Shown here: piece after piece, positions 1 to 8,777 of the stretch
Position numbering within the stretch: the stretch's first letter is position 1
How the letters are laid out: each line of letters begins with the position of its first letter
Notes under the pieces: generated by a model
The model's input: the letters and a program-made list of their open reading frames with translations, nothing else
What the model was told of the DNA's origin: nothing
Databases searched by the model: none
Program-made: the position numbers and the translations under genes
DNA from: Oryzomicrobium sp.
GTDB lineage: Bacteria > Pseudomonadota > Gammaproteobacteria > Burkholderiales > Rhodocyclaceae
NCBI RefSeq assembly: GCF_021287045.1
Contig: NZ_JAJTBG010000002.1
Span: 248,001-312,000, forward strand
Direction: 5' to 3'
DNA: 64,000 bases

Positions 1-1
1 G

Positions 2-130
2 GAGTTGGCGTTCACCCTGGAGCCCGGCGCCTTCCTCCTGCACCTGTGGGCCCCGGGACGTCCCCTGACCACCCACTGCGTACCCTGCGCCCCCGCGCCG
101 GCCTACCGCTACGCCGCCCTGGGCGGCTGA
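2..130 (+). CDS. C-terminal end of an unrecognised protein (partial)
   Basis: The window opens inside an open frame that runs 42 codons and stops with TGA at 128-130. The visible tail reads ELAFTLEPGAFLLHLWAPGR and continues with a proline/alanine-rich stretch holding two cysteines (HCVPCAP), ending YAALGG. Codon use is GC-rich at third positions, like the neighbours. I do not recognise a family from this fragment. It converges on purU, with a strong shared-spacer hairpin between them at 176-199. Confidence 0.5.
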   Translation, partial: ELAFTLEPGAFLLHLWAPGRPLTTHCVPCAPAPAYRYAALGG

Positions 131-175
131 TCGGCCGGCACGGCCGGTAGTTGCGCACGCTGCGCCGCAAACGAA

Positions 176-199
176 CAAGGGGCGCCGAAGCGCCCCTTG
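176..199 (-). terminator. Rho-independent terminator downstream of purU
   Basis: A perfect 10-bp inverted repeat (CAAGGGGCGC / GCGCCCCTTG) encloses the tetraloop CGAA on the plus strand. Read on the minus strand, the stem is followed by a T-rich tract (TTGTTCGTTTG). It lies 25 bp beyond the purU stop and may also stop convergent transcription from the left. Confidence 0.75.
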
Positions 200-223
200 T
201 GCAGTGCCGTGCCGAAGCGACGA

Positions 224-1096
224 TCAGCGGAAGACGATGGTCTTGTTGCCGTGGGTCAGCACCCGGTCTTCCAGGTGGTAGCGCAGGCCCCGTGCCAGCA
301 CGGTCTTCTCGATGTCCTTGCCGTAGCGCACCAGGTCGTCCGGGGTGTCCGAGTGGTCTACCCGGATCACGTCCTGCTCGATGATCGGGCCCTGGTCCAG
401 GTCGGCGGTGACGTAGTGGCAGGTGGCACCGATCAGCTTTACCCCCTTGGTGTAGGCCTGGTGGTAAGGCTTGGCGCCGACGAAGCTGGGCAGGAAGCTG
501 TGGTGGATGTTGATGATGCGCCCCGGGTAGGCGGCGCACAGTTCCGGCGAGAGGATCTGCATGTAGCGCGCCAGCACCATGGTGTCGCCCTTCACCTCCT
601 CGAAGATGCGCTGGATTTCCTTGAAGGCGGCGACCTTGTTGTCCGCCGTCACCGGGATGTGGTGGAAGGGGATGCCGTGCCACTCGACGAAGCCCTTGAA
701 GGTGTCGTGGTTGGAGATGATGCAGGGAATCTCCACGTCCAGCTCCTTGGCCTGCCAGCGCGCCAGCAGGTCGTACAGGCAGTGCTCCTGCTTGGACACC
801 AGCAGCACCACCCGCTTCTTCACCGCGCTGTCGGTGATGCGCCAGTCCATGTTCAGCTCGGCGGCCAGGGGGGCGAAGCGCTCGCGCAGTTCGGCGAGCA
901 TGAAGGGCAAGGAATCGGCCTTCACTTCCAGGCGCATGAAGTAGCGCCCCGGGGCGGCCTCGGAATCGGGCTCGGCGTGCAGCGCCGTCTCCAGGATCCA
1001 GCCTTTGTGCTGGGCAAAGAACCCTGACACGGTGGCGACGATGCCGACCCGGTCGGGACAGGAGGCAGTCAGCGTATAGAAGCGTTCGCGGTGCAT
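224..1096 (-). CDS. purU: Formyltetrahydrofolate deformylase
   Basis: Hydrolyses 10-formyl-THF to formate and THF, balancing one-carbon pools and feeding formate to purine synthesis. The 290-residue product has an N-terminal ACT regulatory domain (about residues 5-85, starting FYTLTASCPDRVGIV) and a C-terminal formyltransferase-fold hydrolase domain (about 93-290). The catalytic triad is visible: Asn196 and His198 in NIHHSFLPSF, and Asp234 in ADLDQGPI. Length is close to the family norm of 280-290. The ATG at 1096 begins directly before the ACT domain. It is followed by a good hairpin terminator and is probably monocistronic or the last gene behind thrH. Confidence 0.95.
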   Translation of the reverse strand: MHRERFYTLTASCPDRVGIVATVSGFFAQHKGWILETALHAEPDSEAAPGRYFMRLEVKADSLPFMLAELRERFAPLAAELNMDWRITDSAVKKRVVLLVSKQEHCLYDLLARWQAKELDVEIPCIISNHDTFKGFVEWHGIPFHHIPVTADNKVAAFKEIQRIFEEVKGDTMVLARYMQILSPELCAAYPGRIINIHHSFLPSFVGAKPYHQAYTKGVKLIGATCHYVTADLDQGPIIEQDVIRVDHSDTPDDLVRYGKDIEKTVLARGLRYHLEDRVLTHGNKTIVFR

Positions 1097-1172
1097 GGCG
1101 GTACGGTCGGGAATGCGGCGGGTGGCAGAGGCGGCGCAGCGTAATGGCCGCGACCGCCCCGGAGGGCGCGCC

Positions 1173-1781
1173 TCAGATGCGGGCGCTGGCCTTGAGGATT
1201 TCGTCCTGCAGCTGGGCGTAGTCGAGCACCACCGGATACTGGGGGAACTCGCGGATGACGTTGTCCGGCGGGCAGAAGAGGATGCCGGCGTGGGCTTCGC
1301 CGAGCATGGTGGTGTCGTTGTAGGAGTCGCCGGAGGCGATCACCTTGAAGTTCAGCTCCTTGAAGCGCTTCACCGCCTCCTGCTTCTGGTTGGGCATGCG
1401 CAGGTGGTAGTTCACCAGGAAGCCCTGGGCGTCGGCTTCGAGCTTGTGGCAGAACAGGGTGGGGAAGCCGAGCTGCTCCATCAGGGGCATGGCGAATTCG
1501 TAGAAGGTGTCGGACAGGATCACCACCTGGAAGCGCGGACGCAGCCACTCGATGAATTCCTTGGCGCCGGGCAGGGGGCCCATTTCGGCGATGACCTTCT
1601 GGATGTCCGGCAGGCCCAGGCCGTGCTGCTTGAGGATGCCCAGGCGGTACTGCATCAGCACGTCGTAGTTGGGCTCGTCCCGGGTGGTGCGCTTGAGTTC
1701 GGGGATGCCGGTACGCTCGGCGAATTCGACCCAGATTTCGGGGACCAGGACACCTTCCAGGTCAAGACAGACGATTTGCAC
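1173..1781 (-). CDS. thrH: Bifunctional phosphoserine phosphatase/homoserine phosphotransferase ThrH
   Basis: A 202-residue HAD-superfamily enzyme of the ThrH type, which dephosphorylates phosphoserine and can transfer the phosphate to homoserine. The nucleophile motif is DLEG (residues 7-10; the DxEG variant marks ThrH rather than the DxDx(T/V) of SerB). Ser90-Asp91 (ILSDTF) is motif II, Lys133 is near motif III, and GDSYND (151-156) is motif IV. The start is GTG at 1781, chosen because GGGAG lies about 9 bp upstream and the HAD motif follows at once. It lies 76 bp upstream of purU on the same strand. Confidence 0.93.
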   Translation of the reverse strand: MQIVCLDLEGVLVPEIWVEFAERTGIPELKRTTRDEPNYDVLMQYRLGILKQHGLGLPDIQKVIAEMGPLPGAKEFIEWLRPRFQVVILSDTFYEFAMPLMEQLGFPTLFCHKLEADAQGFLVNYHLRMPNQKQEAVKRFKELNFKVIASGDSYNDTTMLGEAHAGILFCPPDNVIREFPQYPVVLDYAQLQDEILKASARI

Positions 1782-1826
1782 GGAACACTCCCTGTTTTAG
1801 CTGCGCCCGGGGGCGAAAAAACGGGG

Positions 1827-1832
1827 ATTCTA
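1827..1832 (-). promoter_or_regulatory. Possible -10 element for thrH
   Basis: The minus strand reads TAGAAT here, about 45 nt upstream of the thrH GTG, inside an otherwise GC-rich spacer. I see no good -35 hexamer at 16-18 bp, so this is a weak call from the -10 match alone. Confidence 0.3.
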
Positions 1833-1888
1833 GCATCGCCACCCCGGTTCCTCGCCCCTGCCCCCCGACCCGGCCGGGGGCGTTCCGC

Positions 1889-3781
1889 TCACTTGGACAG
1901 GACCCGGTCCAGGGAGGCGGCAAACTTTTCGGCGCTCTGGAAGCCCACCACCTTGTGGCCGCGCACTTCCTCACCGGCGGCGTCGAAGAACAGGATGCCC
2001 GGCGGGCCGAACAGGTTGAAGCGGGCGAGCAGGGCCTTGTCCGCCGCGCTGTTGGCGGTGACGTCAGCCTGGAGCAGCAGAAACTGGTCGAGCCGCGCGC
2101 GCACCTTGGGATCGGTGAAGGTGAAGCGCTCCATCTCCTTGCAGCTGACGCACCAGTCGGCATAGAAGTCGAGCATCACCGGCCGGTCGGTGGTGCGCAG
2201 CCGGGCGTCCAGCTCGGCCAGGCTGGCCACCCGCTCGAAGCGCGGCCCTTCGCTGGCGGCAGCCTGGACGGTGCCGACCGCCCCCGCCGGGGCGGCGAAA
2301 GGCTTGAGCGGCTGGAGCGGGTCGCGCCCGCCGGCCAAGGCGCCCACCAGCACCGCCGCGCCGTAGACCAGCAGCACCACCCCCAGGCCCTTCCAGAAGC
2401 GCTGCCAGGGGCGGGTGCCGGCGGGCAGGGGATCGAGGGCATGCAGGTAGATGGCCGGCACCAGGGCGAGCAGGCCCCAGCCGATCATCACCAGGGCTTC
2501 GGGCAGCACCGGCCCCACCAGCCACAGGGCGGTGGCCAGCAGCAGCACGCCGAAAGTCTGGTTGACCCGGGCCATCCACGGGCCGGCCTTGACCAGCAAG
2601 GTGCCGGCGGAAGCGCCCAGGGCGATCAGGGGGGCCCCCATGCCCAGGGCCAGGGTGAACAGGGCGGCGCCGCCGAGCAGGGCGTCCCGGGTCTGGCCGA
2701 TATAGAGCAGGGCGCCGGCCAGGGGCGCGGCGACGCAGGGGCCGACGATCAGGGCCGACAAGGCGCCCATGGCCGCCACCCCGGGCAGGGAGCCGCCCTT
2801 GAGGTGGGACGCCTCTTCCGACACCTTGCTTTGCAGAAAGGCCGGCATCTGCAGTTCGTAGAAGCCGAACATGGCCAGGGACAGGGCGATGAACACCAGG
2901 GCGAAGAAGCCGAGCACCCAGGGGTTCTGCATCAGGGCCGAGAGCAGGGTGCCGGTGAGGCCGGCGGCCACCCCGGCCAGGGCGTAGGTCACCGCCATGC
3001 CCAGCACGTAGGCCACGGCCAGGGCGGTGGCCCGGCCCCGGGCCGGCTTGACCTTGCCCGAGCCGACGATGATGCCGGACAGGATCGGCACCATGGGCAG
3101 CATGCAGGGGGTCAGCGACAGCCCCAGGCCGGCGACGAAGAAGGCCGCCAGGTTGGCCCAGAAGCCGGCGTGGCGCAGCATGCGGGCGATGGCGCCGCTC
3201 TCGTCGCCGTCTGCCGCGTCGGCGGCAGCCGTGTTTTTTTCCGGTGCCGCCGGGGTATCGGCCGAAGATCCAGCATTGGCGCCACTCTCCGGGGTGCTGA
3301 TGCCGGACGCCGCGCCAGACGCGGCATTCGCGCCCGCCCCCTTGGTGAAGGCCGCCAGCCCTGGGCCTCCGGCCTGGGCCACCGCCACGTCCATTTCCTG
3401 GGGCGGATAGCAGATGCCGCCCTCGGCGCAGCCCTGGGAGGTGACGGTGATCGTGGCCGGCAGCGTCCCCTGCACCGGCAGGCGGATCGTCACCTGGTCG
3501 TGGAACACCTCCACATCGCCGAACAGGTCGTCCTTCTTCATCTGCCCCTTGGGGAAGGCTGGCGTGCCGAAGGTGGCGCCCGGGGCCGCGAAGCGGAACT
3601 TGTCCCGGTACAGGTAGTAGCCCTTGGCGATGGTGAAGCGCACCTCGACGCTGGCCGCATCCACCTTGCTGGCGCTGGGCTGGAAGGCGACCTGGGGATC
3701 GAGGAATTCCTGGGCGGCGGCGGGGGCCGCCAGGGCGAGGGCCAGGAGGAACAGGGCGGTGAGGCGGGCGAGCATGGGCAT
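1889..3781 (-). CDS. dsbD: Thiol:disulfide interchange protein DsbD
   Basis: Carries electrons from cytoplasmic thioredoxin across the inner membrane to periplasmic partners such as DsbC. The 630-residue product has a signal peptide (MPMLARLTALFLLALALAAP), a periplasmic nDsbD domain with Cys118 and Cys124 (GCAEGGIC), a low-complexity Ala/Gly linker (about 135-195), and an eight-helix membrane domain with the redox cysteines Cys226 (TPCMLPMVPILSG) and Cys349 (GPCVAAP). A C-terminal thioredoxin domain carries CVSC at about 544-547. All three cysteine pairs are intact. The ATG at 3781 shares bases with the cutA stop (TGATG), implying translational coupling. A longer upstream reading frame lacks a signal peptide and is rejected. 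Confidence 0.95.
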   Translation of the reverse strand: MPMLARLTALFLLALALAAPAAAQEFLDPQVAFQPSASKVDAASVEVRFTIAKGYYLYRDKFRFAAPGATFGTPAFPKGQMKKDDLFGDVEVFHDQVTIRLPVQGTLPATITVTSQGCAEGGICYPPQEMDVAVAQAGGPGLAAFTKGAGANAASGAASGISTPESGANAGSSADTPAAPEKNTAAADAADGDESGAIARMLRHAGFWANLAAFFVAGLGLSLTPCMLPMVPILSGIIVGSGKVKPARGRATALAVAYVLGMAVTYALAGVAAGLTGTLLSALMQNPWVLGFFALVFIALSLAMFGFYELQMPAFLQSKVSEEASHLKGGSLPGVAAMGALSALIVGPCVAAPLAGALLYIGQTRDALLGGAALFTLALGMGAPLIALGASAGTLLVKAGPWMARVNQTFGVLLLATALWLVGPVLPEALVMIGWGLLALVPAIYLHALDPLPAGTRPWQRFWKGLGVVLLVYGAAVLVGALAGGRDPLQPLKPFAAPAGAVGTVQAAASEGPRFERVASLAELDARLRTTDRPVMLDFYADWCVSCKEMERFTFTDPKVRARLDQFLLLQADVTANSAADKALLARFNLFGPPGILFFDAAGEEVRGHKVVGFQSAEKFAASLDRVLSK

Positions 3782-4158
3782 CAGCAGGAAAAAGTAGAGC
3801 CGGAGGAACCGGGCACGGGGGCGACTTCCGCCGCCAACCAGGCCAGGTAATCGGGCAGGCCCCGGACCATCGGCACGGCGACGATCTCGGGCACGTCGTA
3901 GGGGTGGGCGGCGCGCAGGGCCGACTCCAGGGCCGGGTAGGCGGCGGCGGTGGTCTTGATCAGCAGCGGCACTTCCTCGGCCCGCTCCACCGCGCCCTGC
4001 CAGCGATACACCGAACGGCACGGGGCGAGCACATTGACGCAGGCGGCCAGGCGCGCCTCCACCACCGCGGCCGCCAGCGCGTCGGCGGTGGCGGTGTCGG
4101 GGCAGTTGCACAGGACCAGCAGGCAGTCGGCGGACGGAGGGGCGGTCATGGCGTCCAT
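3781..4158 (-). CDS. cutA: Divalent-cation tolerance protein CutA
   Basis: Small trimeric CutA1-family protein of 125 residues. Family features seen are an N-terminal beta strand (DCLLVLCNCPD), AACVNVLAPCRSVYRW, LIKTT, and the C-terminal HPYDVPEIVAVPM motif that ends the ferredoxin-like fold. The family is linked to metal tolerance, but its biochemical role is unsettled. Two ATGs are possible (4158 and 4149). A TACAAT hexamer ends 7 nt before the second, and neither has a strong ribosome-binding site. Its stop overlaps the dsbD start, a gene pair common in proteobacteria. The extra C-terminal Ser/Gly/Cys tail has no known function. Confidence 0.9.
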   Translation of the reverse strand: MDAMTAPPSADCLLVLCNCPDTATADALAAAVVEARLAACVNVLAPCRSVYRWQGAVERAEEVPLLIKTTAAAYPALESALRAAHPYDVPEIVAVPMVRGLPDYLAWLAAEVAPVPGSSGSTFSC

Positions 4159-4171
4159 TGTACGGCGGGCC

Positions 4172-5017
4172 TTACTTGAGCAACCTGCGCCGGGTCAAAA
4201 CCGTGGCGACCCAGAAGGCCACACCGGTGATCGCCAGCAGCGCCGCCAGGTGGGTGAAGGCCGCCGCCGGCCACTGCCCGGCGAGCAGGGGGCGGATCAG
4301 CTTGACCGCGTGGGACAGGGGCAGCACCTCGCCCACCGCCGCCACCACCGGAGGCAGTTCGGCGGCGGGAAAGAACACCCCGGAAATCAAGGTCATCGGC
4401 GTGACGAACAGGGTGAAGTAATACATGAAGAAGTCGTAGCCCTTGGCCAGGGCGTTCCAGATCAGCCCCAGGGCGGCGAAGGCCAGGCCAGTGAGGAAGA
4501 TCACCGGCACCGCCAGCAGGGCCAGGGGCGAGGTGATCAGGCCGAGCACCGTGGCCACCACAAGGATCGCCACGCCCGAGAGCAGGCTCTTGCACGCTGC
4601 CCAGACCAGCTCGGCGGTGAGCACGTCGTCCAGGGCCAGGGGGGTGTTGAGGATCGCCTCCCAGGTCTTCTGCACGTGCATGCGCGAGAAGGCCGAGTAG
4701 AGGGCCTCGAAGGTGGCGGCATTCATGGTCGAGGCGCACACCGTGCCTGCGGCCAGGAACATCACGTAGGGCTGGCCCTCGATCTGCGGCAGCAGACGCC
4801 CCAGGCCGTAGCCCAGGCCGAGCATGTAGATGAGCGGGTCGGCCAGGTTGCCGAGCACCGAGGTGAAAGCCAACTTCTTCCATACCAGGAAGTTGCGCCG
4901 CCACACCGGCAGGAAGCGCAGCGAAAAGCGCGGCGGCCCCAGGTCGAGGCCGGACTGGCGCGCCGGGCGCCCCAGGCGGGATTGGGCCGCATTGGCGGCA
5001 TTCGATTCGAACGGCAT
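4172..5017 (-). CDS. nodJ: ABC-2 type transporter permease, NodJ family
   Basis: A 281-residue inner-membrane permease of the DrrB/NodJ ABC-2 family, the membrane half of an exporter whose substrate here is unknown. It has about six hydrophobic helices and the characteristic stretch FDFFMYY-like/TLFVTPMTLISGVFFP before the last helices. The N-terminus (FLPVWRRNFLVWKKLAFTSVLGNLADPLIYMLGLGYGLG) is typical of NodJ. The ATG at 5017 is preceded by GAGG at a suitable distance; upstream in-frame codons lack membrane character. The matching ATPase (5604-6560) is on the same strand but separated by a gene of opposite orientation, so the two subunits are probably not in one transcript. Confidence 0.85.
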   Translation of the reverse strand: MPFESNAANAAQSRLGRPARQSGLDLGPPRFSLRFLPVWRRNFLVWKKLAFTSVLGNLADPLIYMLGLGYGLGRLLPQIEGQPYVMFLAAGTVCASTMNAATFEALYSAFSRMHVQKTWEAILNTPLALDDVLTAELVWAACKSLLSGVAILVVATVLGLITSPLALLAVPVIFLTGLAFAALGLIWNALAKGYDFFMYYFTLFVTPMTLISGVFFPAAELPPVVAAVGEVLPLSHAVKLIRPLLAGQWPAAAFTHLAALLAITGVAFWVATVLTRRRLLK

Positions 5018-5125
5018 ACTGACAACCTCGTTTGTGCGCGCCAGCCCGGTGTCCGACCCGGGCCGCGGCGCCTGTTCCGGCCTGCTGTTCCGGCCTGCAT
5101 TTTCATCTTCCGCGAGCCACCCGCC

Positions 5126-5587
5126 ATGCCCGACCGCTCCTGGCTGATCGACCACGTCGCCCTGCTGCGCGCCAGCTACCGCCGCCTCACCGGCGACGAT
5201 CTGGTGCCGCCCCATCTGTCGCCGACGCAAGCCTTGGCAGCGGTATTGACCGCCCCCTACGCCCTGCTTTCCCACGACAACCGGGACGATCCGCTGTTCA
5301 ACTTCGCCAACCCGACGGCCCAGGCCTTGTTCGCCATGGATTGGCCGACCTTGGTCGCCCTGCCGTCACGCTTTTCCGCCGAGGCGCCGAACCGGGAGGA
5401 ACGGGCCCGGCTGCTGCAACGGGTCGCCGACCACGGCTACATCGCCGACTACCAAGGCATCCGCATCGCCAGCACCGGCCAGCGCTTCCGCATCAGCGGC
5501 GCCACGGTGTGGAACCTGGTGGACGAGACCGGCGCCTACCGGGGCCAGGCCGCCCGTCTGCCGCACTGGGAGCCGTTGCCGAACTGA
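5126..5587 (+). CDS. MEKHLA-domain protein
   Basis: A 153-residue single-domain protein of the MEKHLA type, a PAS-like fold found at the C-terminus of plant HD-ZIP III factors and as stand-alone bacterial proteins. Seen here are FNFANPTAQALFAMDW (the PAS-like core), a central amphipathic helix, and the C-terminal YRGQAARLPHWEPL. No signal peptide or membrane segment is present. Its ligand and function are unknown. It is transcribed divergently from nodJ and convergently with nodI, so it sits backwards between two exporter genes. The only good start is the ATG at 5126. Confidence 0.75.
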   Translation: MPDRSWLIDHVALLRASYRRLTGDDLVPPHLSPTQALAAVLTAPYALLSHDNRDDPLFNFANPTAQALFAMDWPTLVALPSRFSAEAPNREERARLLQRVADHGYIADYQGIRIASTGQRFRISGATVWNLVDETGAYRGQAARLPHWEPLPN

Positions 5588-5603
5588 AGCGGCCGGACTG
5601 TCC

Positions 5604-6560
<957 letters not shown>

Positions 6561-6564
6561 GGCC

Positions 6565-7218
6565 TCAGTCCCTCCAGGCCCGCACGATGATGTCCTTGAG
6601 GATGTGCAGGCGGCGGTGGAAGAAATGGTCGGCGCCGGGCACCACGATCACCGGCAGCTCCAGGGGCTCGGCCCAGGCCAGCACGTTGGCCAGGGGCACG
6701 GTCTCGTCGGCGGAACCGTGGATGACGATGGTGTCGGGCGCCACCGCGTCGGTGACGTAGTGGCGGGCGCCTTCCACGTGGCCGGAAGCGGTGCCCACCA
6801 GCACCATGCGCAGCACCGGGGTGCCGGCCTCCTTGAGGCGGGAGGCCACCCGGGCCTGGACGTAGGCGCCGAAGGAAAAGCCCCCCAGCACCACCGGCAG
6901 CGCCCCTGCCGGATCGTACTGGCGGCGCGCCCAGTCGAGCACCGCCAGCATGTCGTCGCTCTCGCCCTGGCCGTTGTCGTGGCTGCCGGCACTCTTGCCG
7001 ACGCCGCGAAAGTTGGGGCGCAGGGCGATGTAGCCGAGCTGGACGAAGGTGCGCGCCAGGGTCTGGGCCACCTTGTTGGTGTTGGCGCCGCCGAACAGGG
7101 GATGGGGATGGCCCACCAGGGCGATGCCCCGGGCCTCGCCGCGGGGCAGGTCGACCAGGGTGTCGATGTCCCCGATCGGGCCGGGGATCAGCACGGCGCT
7201 GGCAGCGGTCGGGCTCAT
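6565..7218 (-). CDS. Alpha/beta hydrolase, small COG2945-like type
   Basis: A 217-residue cytoplasmic alpha/beta-hydrolase. The nucleophile elbow is GGFSFGA (Ser115). The likely acid is the Asp in [10 protein letters not shown] and the base is the His in [10 protein letters not shown], giving a complete Ser-Asp-His triad. The oxyanion-side motif [10 protein letters not shown] (36-44) is typical of the short COG2945 group, annotated only as predicted hydrolases. No signal peptide is present. The ATG at 7218 overlaps the stop of the upstream [2Fe-2S] gene by 4 bp, so the two are translationally coupled. Substrate unknown. Confidence 0.8.
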   Translation of the reverse strand: MSPTAASAVLIPGPIGDIDTLVDLPRGEARGIALVGHPHPLFGGANTNKVAQTLARTFVQLGYIALRPNFRGVGKSAGSHDNGQGESDDMLAVLDWARRQYDPAGALPVVLGGFSFGAYVQARVASRLKEAGTPVLRMVLVGTASGHVEGARHYVTDAVAPDTIVIHGSADETVPLANVLAWAEPLELPVIVVPGADHFFHRRLHILKDIIVRAWRD

Positions 7219-7523
7219 ACCTTGAGGCGCTCCACGACGCGGCCGTGGATCAGGTGCTCCTCGATGATCTCGTCGATGTCGGACTTGTCCACGTAGGTGT
7301 ACCAGACGGCTTCCGGATAGACCACCATCACCGGGCCCGCGTCGCAGCGGTCGAGGCAGCCGGCCTTGTTGATGCGCACCTTGCCCGGCCCCTTCAGCTT
7401 GAGTTCGGCGACCCGCTCCTTGGCGTAGGTCTGCAGGTCGGAGGCGCCGTGGTTGTTGCAGCAGGTTTCACCGGGGCCGCGCTGGTTGCAGCAGAAAAAG
7501 ACGTGGTGCTTGAAGTAGCTCAC
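7215..7523 (-). CDS. Thioredoxin-like [2Fe-2S] ferredoxin
   Basis: A 102-residue protein with the Aquifex-type thioredoxin-like [2Fe-2S] ferredoxin layout. Candidate cluster ligands are Cys11/12 in HVFFCCNQR, Cys21/22 in GETCC, and Cys56 and Cys60 in KAGCLDRCDAGP. The ATG at 7523 follows a clear GGAG-like site. It leads the operon with the hydrolase and the NodI-like ATPase, with which it shares a 4-bp overlap and a 4-bp gap respectively. The electron partner cannot be inferred. The same fold occurs as the NuoE domain, but this stand-alone form is widespread in beta- and gammaproteobacteria. Confidence 0.85.
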   Translation of the reverse strand: MSYFKHHVFFCCNQRGPGETCCNNHGASDLQTYAKERVAELKLKGPGKVRINKAGCLDRCDAGPVMVVYPEAVWYTYVDKSDIDEIIEEHLIHGRVVERLKV

Positions 7524-7634
7524 CGAAAGACTCCTGGAACGATGGGGCCCGGCCTTCTCGGGACGCCGGACCCGACGATTATACGGGCGGCGCGCGGTCA
7601 GGGAGGCGGCAGGGGAAGTAGGAACGGCCGGCGG

Positions 7635-8741
7635 CTAGAGCTTGCGCCCGGCCAGCATCAGGAAGGGCAGGGCGACGAAGGGCCACAGCCCGCCGGCCAA
7701 CCGGGTCAGGCCGTTGAAGTTGAGGAAGTGGCCCTGGCGCCAGACGTTGAGCGCCGCCGGGGAATAGGGGTTCTCCGGCGCGATGTTGACCAGGGCCACC
7801 GCCATCGTGAGCAGGAAGGCGGCCAGGATCGCCCGGGGCACCGGCGGCAGCCAGACCAGCACGAACAGGGCGACGGCGCCCCACTTGAGCCCCGCCAGCG
7901 CTCCCGGGGTGGCCCAGGCCAGGGCCTCGGCGGGGGAGAGGATCAGGGCCGTGGCCAGGGTGCGGGTGAGCAGGCCGAAGACGAGCAGCAGCAATACCGC
8001 CAGGGGGCCGCCCCACCAGGGCAGGCGCGGCCCGCCGAACAGGGTGCGGGCGAACAGCCCCACCGCCGCCACGTTGAGCCCGGTGATCACCGATTCGAGC
8101 ACCCGGAACAGGGGCACGTCGAAGGGCAGGGCCGGAGGCAGGGGCAGGAAGGCGCGCAGGTCGCCGGTGGCGAACAGGGTGAATTCCGGCGACAGCTGGG
8201 TGACGCACCACACCATCAACAGGGTCAGCCCCACCTCGGCGTAAGGCACCGGGGCCAGTAGCCGGTTGCGGAAGCGGGCCAGGGCGATCAGCCAGCGGGC
8301 GCCGCCGAACAGGCCGATCAGGGCGCCGATCGCGGCCCCCAGGGTGTTGGTGCCCCAGTCCACGTTGGACGGCACCCGGGTGGGCAACCAGTTCTGCAAC
8401 ACTTCCATGGAAAGCGACAGGCCGCAGCCGAGCAGGGCTGCCATCAGGGCGGGCAGCACCCGGGTGGGCAGCCGGTCCAGGGCCAGGGTGAGCAGCAGGC
8501 CGAGGGGAATGTAGGCCGCCACGTTGACCGCCAGGTCGAACACGGTCCAGTAGCGCGGCCAGGCGGCACCGAGAAAGGCCAGGGGCGGCACGCCCCGGTC
8601 GGTCCAGCCGGAGAAGGGATGCAGGCTGGCGTAGACCACCAGGGCCAGGTAGGCCAGGGCGAGGGGCACCGCCAGCTTGTGCCCGTCCCGGGGCGAGGGG
8701 GCCGGCGCGGCGGGGGGCGTTGCGGCGGGAGCGGCGTTCAT
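7635..8741 (-). CDS. VanZ-family integral membrane protein
   Basis: A 368-residue polytopic membrane protein with a Pro/Ala-rich N-terminal tail (about 1-20) and roughly nine or ten hydrophobic segments. The N-terminal half carries the VanZ signature region (YASLHPFSGW, then DLAVNVAAYIPLGLLL and SMEVLQNWLPTRVPSNVDWGTNTLGAAIGAL). VanZ confers low-level teicoplanin resistance in enterococci by an unknown mechanism. The proteobacterial versions are longer and are not resistance genes as far as known. It is 36 bp downstream of the symporter gene and probably co-transcribed with it. Confidence 0.8.
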   Translation of the reverse strand: MNAAPAATPPAAPAPSPRDGHKLAVPLALAYLALVVYASLHPFSGWTDRGVPPLAFLGAAWPRYWTVFDLAVNVAAYIPLGLLLTLALDRLPTRVLPALMAALLGCGLSLSMEVLQNWLPTRVPSNVDWGTNTLGAAIGALIGLFGGARWLIALARFRNRLLAPVPYAEVGLTLLMVWCVTQLSPEFTLFATGDLRAFLPLPPALPFDVPLFRVLESVITGLNVAAVGLFARTLFGGPRLPWWGGPLAVLLLLVFGLLTRTLATALILSPAEALAWATPGALAGLKWGAVALFVLVWLPPVPRAILAAFLLTMAVALVNIAPENPYSPAALNVWRQGHFLNFNGLTRLAGGLWPFVALPFLMLAGRKL

Positions 8742-8777
8742 GGCCTGGCGGGCGCCGCCGGCCGCGGCGCCACGGGG

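Noticed and set aside
7635-8741. Glycopeptide resistance from the VanZ-like gene
   Set aside because: The product is much longer than VanZ, there are no other van genes, and Gram-negative VanZ-domain proteins are not known resistance determinants.
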